Assembly: GCA_964503315.1 (NCBI GenBank)
Contig: CAZCZL010000013.1
Coordinates: 1-64,000 of the forward strand
DNA length: 64,000 bases
Origin: FEB-12 sp964503315
GTDB taxonomy: Bacteria > Zixibacteria > MSB-5A5 > GN15 > FEB-12
Reading direction: 5' to 3'
A program made the translations under genes and the position numbers. Below the pieces are notes generated by a model. That model had not been told where the DNA came from. It saw only the letters and a program-made list of their open reading frames with translations, and did not search any database. Below are positions 60,544 to 64,000 of the stretch, piece after piece (the stretch's first letter is position 1; each line of letters begins with the position of its first letter).

Positions 60544-61905
60544 CTAGTTGGCCGATTGTTTGGCGAAAGATTCCTCCAGACCATTCGAGAATATCGCCAG
60601 AACGCCGGTCACCGCGCCCGAGCTGTCGCGCTGGAATCTGAGCCGAAGGTAATCACCGCTCCCTCCGCCAAATCTGAACAGGTCGCGGGTCATGGCGATC
60701 AGAGGGAGTTTCGGCCCACCCTGGCGCTGTGAGAATAGCGCGCCATTCTCAAAGGTTATTGCGCGCGGTCCGTAGGTTCCGGCGCACGCCGCGAGTTCGG
60801 CCTCCGTCAGCTTGGGAGGATTCGCCTCAGCTTCGACTCGCGCGGCAAGCCACGCATACTGACGCTTAAGATCCTCCCTCGGCGTGGATTCCTGCAACTT
60901 CTTGAACGCATCTGTCTGGGCCGTGACCAACGCCTGATCCGCGGGGACATCGATATCCGGTTTCACTCCAACTCCCTCCCAGTTGGTGCCGGTGATCGGA
61001 TTGATCGCCCGGGCATACGGTACGCGCATCGAGACTTTCAGGTTCGGAAACGCATACTCATTCACCGGATGCGCCCCGCCGCCGGTCGTTTCGCCGACAA
61101 TGGTGGCTCGTTTCAGATTCTTCAGATTGTAACTGAATTCCTCAGCGGCCGAGAACGTGTAGTGGCTGGTCAGCACGTAGATCGGGATATTGGTCATCTT
61201 CTTGCCGACCACACCGAGGCTGGTCCAGAATTGTTTGAGCGTATCATTCCCCCGCTCCTCAAAGCTGTTCAAATGAACCGACTTCTCGAAGAAGTAGCTG
61301 GAGATGAGTTGGATCATGCTCGGATCGCCGCCGCCATTTTCCCGCAGATCGATTATCAGCGCGTCAGTGTTGGCAAGGAAGCCCATTACCGAAATGGCCG
61401 TTTGCTGGGCAATATCTGTCTCGATGAAATTGTTGAACTTCACATAACCGATATTCCCGTCGAGGATCTCCACTTTCTCAAACCCATAGTTCGTCCGGCG
61501 TTGTTCTTCGAGATACTCCTTTTCCATTTCAGGAGTAATGGAATCGCCCGCCGGACGCGGGTTCGGGTCAAATCGCACGCCAAAGTGGCCGTCCTTGCAG
61601 ACCTCGCGAAGGTCATTATGCAGCGCCATCAGGAATGGAACGGTGGTTTTGAACTCAGTGTACCCGCCGGCTTTCAGCTTCTTGCGCGCCGCGGCCTCCA
61701 TCTTCTTGGCGACATCCGGAAAAACGTACGCGCGATTGACGAGAGCGGAGACACTGTCGATGATCTCTGCTTTGCGTGTATCTGTGATCGGCTCATCCTG
61801 TCCCCCGGCCGCCAACTGCTGACCACTGGCAATGTCTGCCGCGCCTATGCAGCAAGCCACGATAAGACTCGCCAACATGATCATCCGAGTCGCGTACGTT
61901 TTCAT
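60544..61905 (-). CDS. S41 family peptidase, exported
   Basis: A 453-residue protein. Signal peptide about 1-28, an N-terminal helical domain, and an S41 core with LIIDLRENGGGDPSMIQLISSYFF and VLTSHYTFSAAEEFSYNLKNL, where the serine in TFSAAEEF is the likely nucleophile. The lysine partner that CtpA uses is not at the usual distance, so it fits the IRBP/tricorn-like group using another arrangement. AAGGAGATGG precedes the ATG. It lies 22 bases downstream of the MarR-GNAT gene and may be co-transcribed. It lacks a PDZ domain. Confidence 0.85.
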   Translation of the reverse strand: MKTYATRMIMLASLIVACCIGAADIASGQQLAAGGQDEPITDTRKAEIIDSVSALVNRAYVFPDVAKKMEAAARKKLKAGGYTEFKTTVPFLMALHNDLREVCKDGHFGVRFDPNPRPAGDSITPEMEKEYLEEQRRTNYGFEKVEILDGNIGYVKFNNFIETDIAQQTAISVMGFLANTDALIIDLRENGGGDPSMIQLISSYFFEKSVHLNSFEERGNDTLKQFWTSLGVVGKKMTNIPIYVLTSHYTFSAAEEFSYNLKNLKRATIVGETTGGGAHPVNEYAFPNLKVSMRVPYARAINPITGTNWEGVGVKPDIDVPADQALVTAQTDAFKKLQESTPREDLKRQYAWLAARVEAEANPPKLTEAELAACAGTYGPRAITFENGALFSQRQGGPKLPLIAMTRDLFRFGGGSGDYLRLRFQRDSSGAVTGVLAIFSNGLEESFAKQSAN

Positions 61906-61927
61906 TCCATCTCCTTTTCGCTCCCCA

Positions 61928-62902
61928 TCACCTTTTTCGCTTCTTATTCCCGCGTAACTCTAATCTCATTTTAATGGATGGCCGATGGTGCTCGTCGTGC
62001 GCCGGATCAACTGGCACTTCCACAAACCCGGCCGACCGATACAGATTGGTCGCCGCGGTCAGTCTGGGGTTGGTGTGCAGAAACACGGCTGCCGCCCCTT
62101 TCTGTCTGGCAAAATCAAGCGCGACTGCCAGGAGACACCGTCCCACCTGCTGACCCTGAGCCTTCGGTATCACCCCCATCTTGCCGAGCTTGAACTCCTT
62201 TGGTCCTTGCTTGAACAAGGCACAGGTCCCAACCACCTCGCCATCCAACTTGGCAAAAAACACCATCCCGCCTTTGTTGATGATCTTTCCGACAGGATCA
62301 TTCAGGATCACCTCATCGGATGGTTCTACTGAGAAGTACTTCTCCAGCCACTCAACCGTGATAGACTTGAAGTATTTCTTTAAGGATGGCCTGTATTCCA
62401 CTACTTCGATTGAATCCAATCGACGGTCCTGCAGTCGGGCCATGACCCGCTGATACATGTCCGTTCGGTCAAGTTCCTTCTCGATCCTGGACAGCATCGT
62501 CAGCAGATCCTTTCCCGCCGACCTCAGCAGTTCCCTGTTGGCGGCCTCGATCTCTTCCCAGACTGGCGTCAACCGCTTGACCACTTCCTTCCCTTTTGGG
62601 GTCAAGCTGAGCATGCGCTGCCGTTCATCCGCTTTGGCTTTCTGGCCGACCAGGAGCCCCCTCTTGACCATCGCGTCCGCTATCTGGTTGATCGCTGGAT
62701 GGGTCAGGCCAAGTGCCCGGGCGATTGCCGTCACATTCATGGTCCCTTCCTGATTGAGCAGGTAGGTGACCGCAAACCAGCGCGGCTCGAACTCCACCTG
62801 CTGGGCATCGTAGACTCGCGTGACATCGCGCATCAATCGTTCACTGAGCCGTCGAAGCCGACTTCCCAGGGCCAGCGGCCCCAGTTCCTTGATCAGGTCC
62901 AT
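61928..62902 (-). CDS. MarR-type HTH fused to GNAT acetyltransferase
   Basis: A 324-residue fusion. Residues about 25-145 form a MarR winged helix (RWFAVTYLLNQEGTMNVTAIARALGLTHPAINQIADAMVKRGLLVGQKAKADERQRMLSLTPKGKEVV). A linker follows, and residues about 170-310 form a GNAT domain (VFFAKLDGEVVGTCALFK, LGKMGVIPKAQGQQVGRCLLAVALDFARQKGA, LHTNPRLTAATNLYRSAGFVEV). Architecture known in many bacteria, generally with a regulatory MarR part. A dyad GTAAG-TG-CTTAC lies upstream. Target and substrate unknown. Confidence 0.9.
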   Translation of the reverse strand: MDLIKELGPLALGSRLRRLSERLMRDVTRVYDAQQVEFEPRWFAVTYLLNQEGTMNVTAIARALGLTHPAINQIADAMVKRGLLVGQKAKADERQRMLSLTPKGKEVVKRLTPVWEEIEAANRELLRSAGKDLLTMLSRIEKELDRTDMYQRVMARLQDRRLDSIEVVEYRPSLKKYFKSITVEWLEKYFSVEPSDEVILNDPVGKIINKGGMVFFAKLDGEVVGTCALFKQGPKEFKLGKMGVIPKAQGQQVGRCLLAVALDFARQKGAAAVFLHTNPRLTAATNLYRSAGFVEVPVDPAHDEHHRPSIKMRLELRGNKKRKR

Positions 62903-62951
62903 TGATTCCCCGTTTCTTGCCCACGACCACGGCGGATCGTTTGAGCTATGT

Positions 62952-62969
62952 TACGTAAGTGCTTACATA
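62952..62969. promoter_or_regulatory. MarR-type palindromic operator
   Basis: TACGTAAG and CTTACATA flank a two-base centre, an inverted repeat matching in seven of eight positions, 50 bp upstream of the MarR-GNAT start. It fits autoregulation. Confidence 0.5.
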
Positions 62970-63049
62970 TTTGTTTCCGCAGTTTTGCGGACCTGCAAGC
63001 CACAACATAGCGGCTGGACTCGACGAACGCTACCTCGTTATTCGGATGC

Positions 63050-64000
63050 TTACTGGACCCGACCCAGAATGCGCCGTATGGCGGCCCCGAGCCGTTCAGC
63101 GCTGGGCGGATCGTAATTGGACAGGACTATTATGATGGTTTTGGTCAGAAGATCGCACTCGACTACGCCATTCACTCCGGGTGACCCACCCGCGATTCCC
63201 ATCCCCCCACTGGTCAAAGGCAGTACCGGCTCCTCTGTTTGCGCATGCGGATACTCACCCGTGAGTATCCAGGATGTATACTTACCGTCAAGGAGTTTGC
63301 CGTCTCGAAGTGCCAGAATGAACTTATGCAGGTCATCCGTTGTCGAATATCCGCCCCCCGCCGCGCTACCTCGCGCCGGAAGCGTGTAGATATTCGCGTG
63401 CCGTTTATCACTCCCGTTCCCCCCTTCGGTTGTCTGGCCCACCGCCCGATTGGCAACGATCTCCTCGAGCGCATACGAGTCTGTGTTGGACAGACCGGCC
63501 GGTCTGAAAATATGCTCTCGTACGTAATCGTAGTAGGAGACCCCCGTAACCGCTTCAATAACTGCTCCGAGCAGAACATAGGAACCATTGGAATACCTGC
63601 GGTCAGTTCCCGGTTCAAACCAGAGCGGCTTGTTCGCGAACAGCGGAATGTAATCCGCGTTCGTGCGAAACCTGTCTTTCGGGCTCTGCTCGAACTCTTC
63701 ACCAAAGAAATCTGGAATACCCGAAGTCATCTCGAGCAACTGCCGGATGGTTACCATTCCCGCAATCTCCGAGTTGGGATAGTCCTTCAAATAAGCTCCA
63801 AATGGGCTATCGATGGAAAGCTTCCCCTGCTGTAGGAGCTGGCCGATCGCTATCTTGGTGAAGATCTTGTTGATCGACCCGAGATTGAACTTGGTCGAGT
63901 CATTCACCGGTACCCCGAGTCCCGCGTCTGCCATGCCGACAGATATCCGCGCCAGTGGCTTCTCCTCCCGCGTCACCAGGACATTTCCCGAGAACTCATC
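63050..64000 (-). CDS. beta-lactamase-fold serine hydrolase (class C-like), N-terminus beyond window
   Basis: The readable part covers 316 residues and stays open to the right edge: the frame continues upstream of the GTG at 63976 as DEFSGNVL, the usual start of this domain, so the true N-terminus is outside. Active-site SxxK is SINK (in FNLGSINKIFTKIAIGQLL), YSN (in RRYSNGSYVLLG) and a third KTG-like region near the C-terminus. It belongs to the AmpC/ClbP-like group of PBP-related hydrolases. Real substrates vary: D-Ala peptides, esters or beta-lactams. The gene ends 147 bp before the MarR-GNAT start. Confidence 0.88.
   Translation of the reverse strand, partial: DEFSGNVLVTREEKPLARISVGMADAGLGVPVNDSTKFNLGSINKIFTKIAIGQLLQQGKLSIDSPFGAYLKDYPNSEIAGMVTIRQLLEMTSGIPDFFGEEFEQSPKDRFRTNADYIPLFANKPLWFEPGTDRRYSNGSYVLLGAVIEAVTGVSYYDYVREHIFRPAGLSNTDSYALEEIVANRAVGQTTEGGNGSDKRHANIYTLPARGSAAGGGYSTTDDLHKFILALRDGKLLDGKYTSWILTGEYPHAQTEEPVLPLTSGGMGIAGGSPGVNGVVECDLLTKTIIIVLSNYDPPSAERLGAAIRRILGRVQ

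Noticed and set aside
61069..61974. 301-codon plus-strand reading frame
   Set aside because: Antisense to the S41 peptidase and no conserved residues.
1..64000. CRISPR array, insertion sequence or prophage
   Set aside because: No regularly spaced direct repeats, transposase or phage structural genes were seen on either strand.

Overview
The window looks like chromosomal DNA of a Gram-negative bacterium of the FCB group, most probably a Zixibacteria-type lineage. This placement is inference. It rests on lipoprotein lipoboxes and an outer-membrane barrel protein, a C-terminal PNPFN / FlgD-like sorting domain on a large secreted protein, a dockerin-terminated beta-helix protein, moderately GC-rich coding sequence, and a mix of anaerobic ferredoxin enzymes with respiratory-type genes. 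No rRNA or phylogenetic marker is present to confirm it. The only tRNA is a 5'-truncated tRNA-Arg(UCU) at the left edge. No CRISPR array, insertion sequence or prophage was seen.

Layout. 1-5.4 kb: tRNA, a WYL regulator, a small exported protein and a giant kinase-TPR-GAF-AAA+ regulator. 5.5-12.7 kb: CoA-binding protein, M13 peptidase, queuosine-precursor transporter, small membrane protein, dockerin beta-helix protein, GNAT, a compact candidate RNA gene (about 11.11-11.30 kb) and a nitronate monooxygenase-like flavoprotein. 12.7-18.8 kb: a 20-residue lysine-rich microprotein, a palindromic repeat, a LIM/DA1-like metallopeptidase, a 1,045-residue secreted protein and a class V aminotransferase. 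18.8-25.9 kb (minus): a four-gene set of three large membrane proteins with C-terminal repeats (two of them tandem paralogues of GT-C type) and an Fn3 lipoprotein. 25.9-34.8 kb: citryl-CoA lyase and a degenerate peptidase-MA-like lipoprotein (minus), then a tightly overlapping nine-gene plus-strand operon joining a 2-oxoacid:ferredoxin oxidoreductase to NuoE/F/G-like electron-transfer subunits.

35-46.8 kb: small envelope proteins, an FNR-like box in front of a haem-copper-oxidase-like/DUF1858 fusion, two receiver-only response regulators, smpB, an amidase, murI, an XTP pyrophosphatase, a tandem pair of DUF6614-like genes, aceK, small lipoproteins and mntP. 46.9-53.5 kb: a complete SUF iron-sulphur operon (Rrf2 regulator, sufC, sufB, sufD, a Rieske ferredoxin, sufS, sufU, sufT-like). 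53.6-57.9 kb: a MacAB-like adaptor/ABC exporter. 57.9-64 kb (minus): an ABC-2 transporter pair, a MarR-GNAT fusion with an S41 peptidase, and a beta-lactamase-fold hydrolase cut by the right edge.

How the parts fit: the ferredoxin-dependent 2-oxoacid enzyme with its NAD-type diaphorase, citryl-CoA lyase and isocitrate dehydrogenase kinase/phosphatase all act at or near the TCA cycle. The SUF operon would supply the many Fe-S clusters these enzymes need. The most unusual items are the short RNA gene whose ribosome-binding region matches the 16S anti-Shine-Dalgarno tail over about 16 bases, the bacterial DA1-like LIM peptidase, the AAA+ regulator lacking GAFTGA, and the tiny lysine-only-type microprotein.
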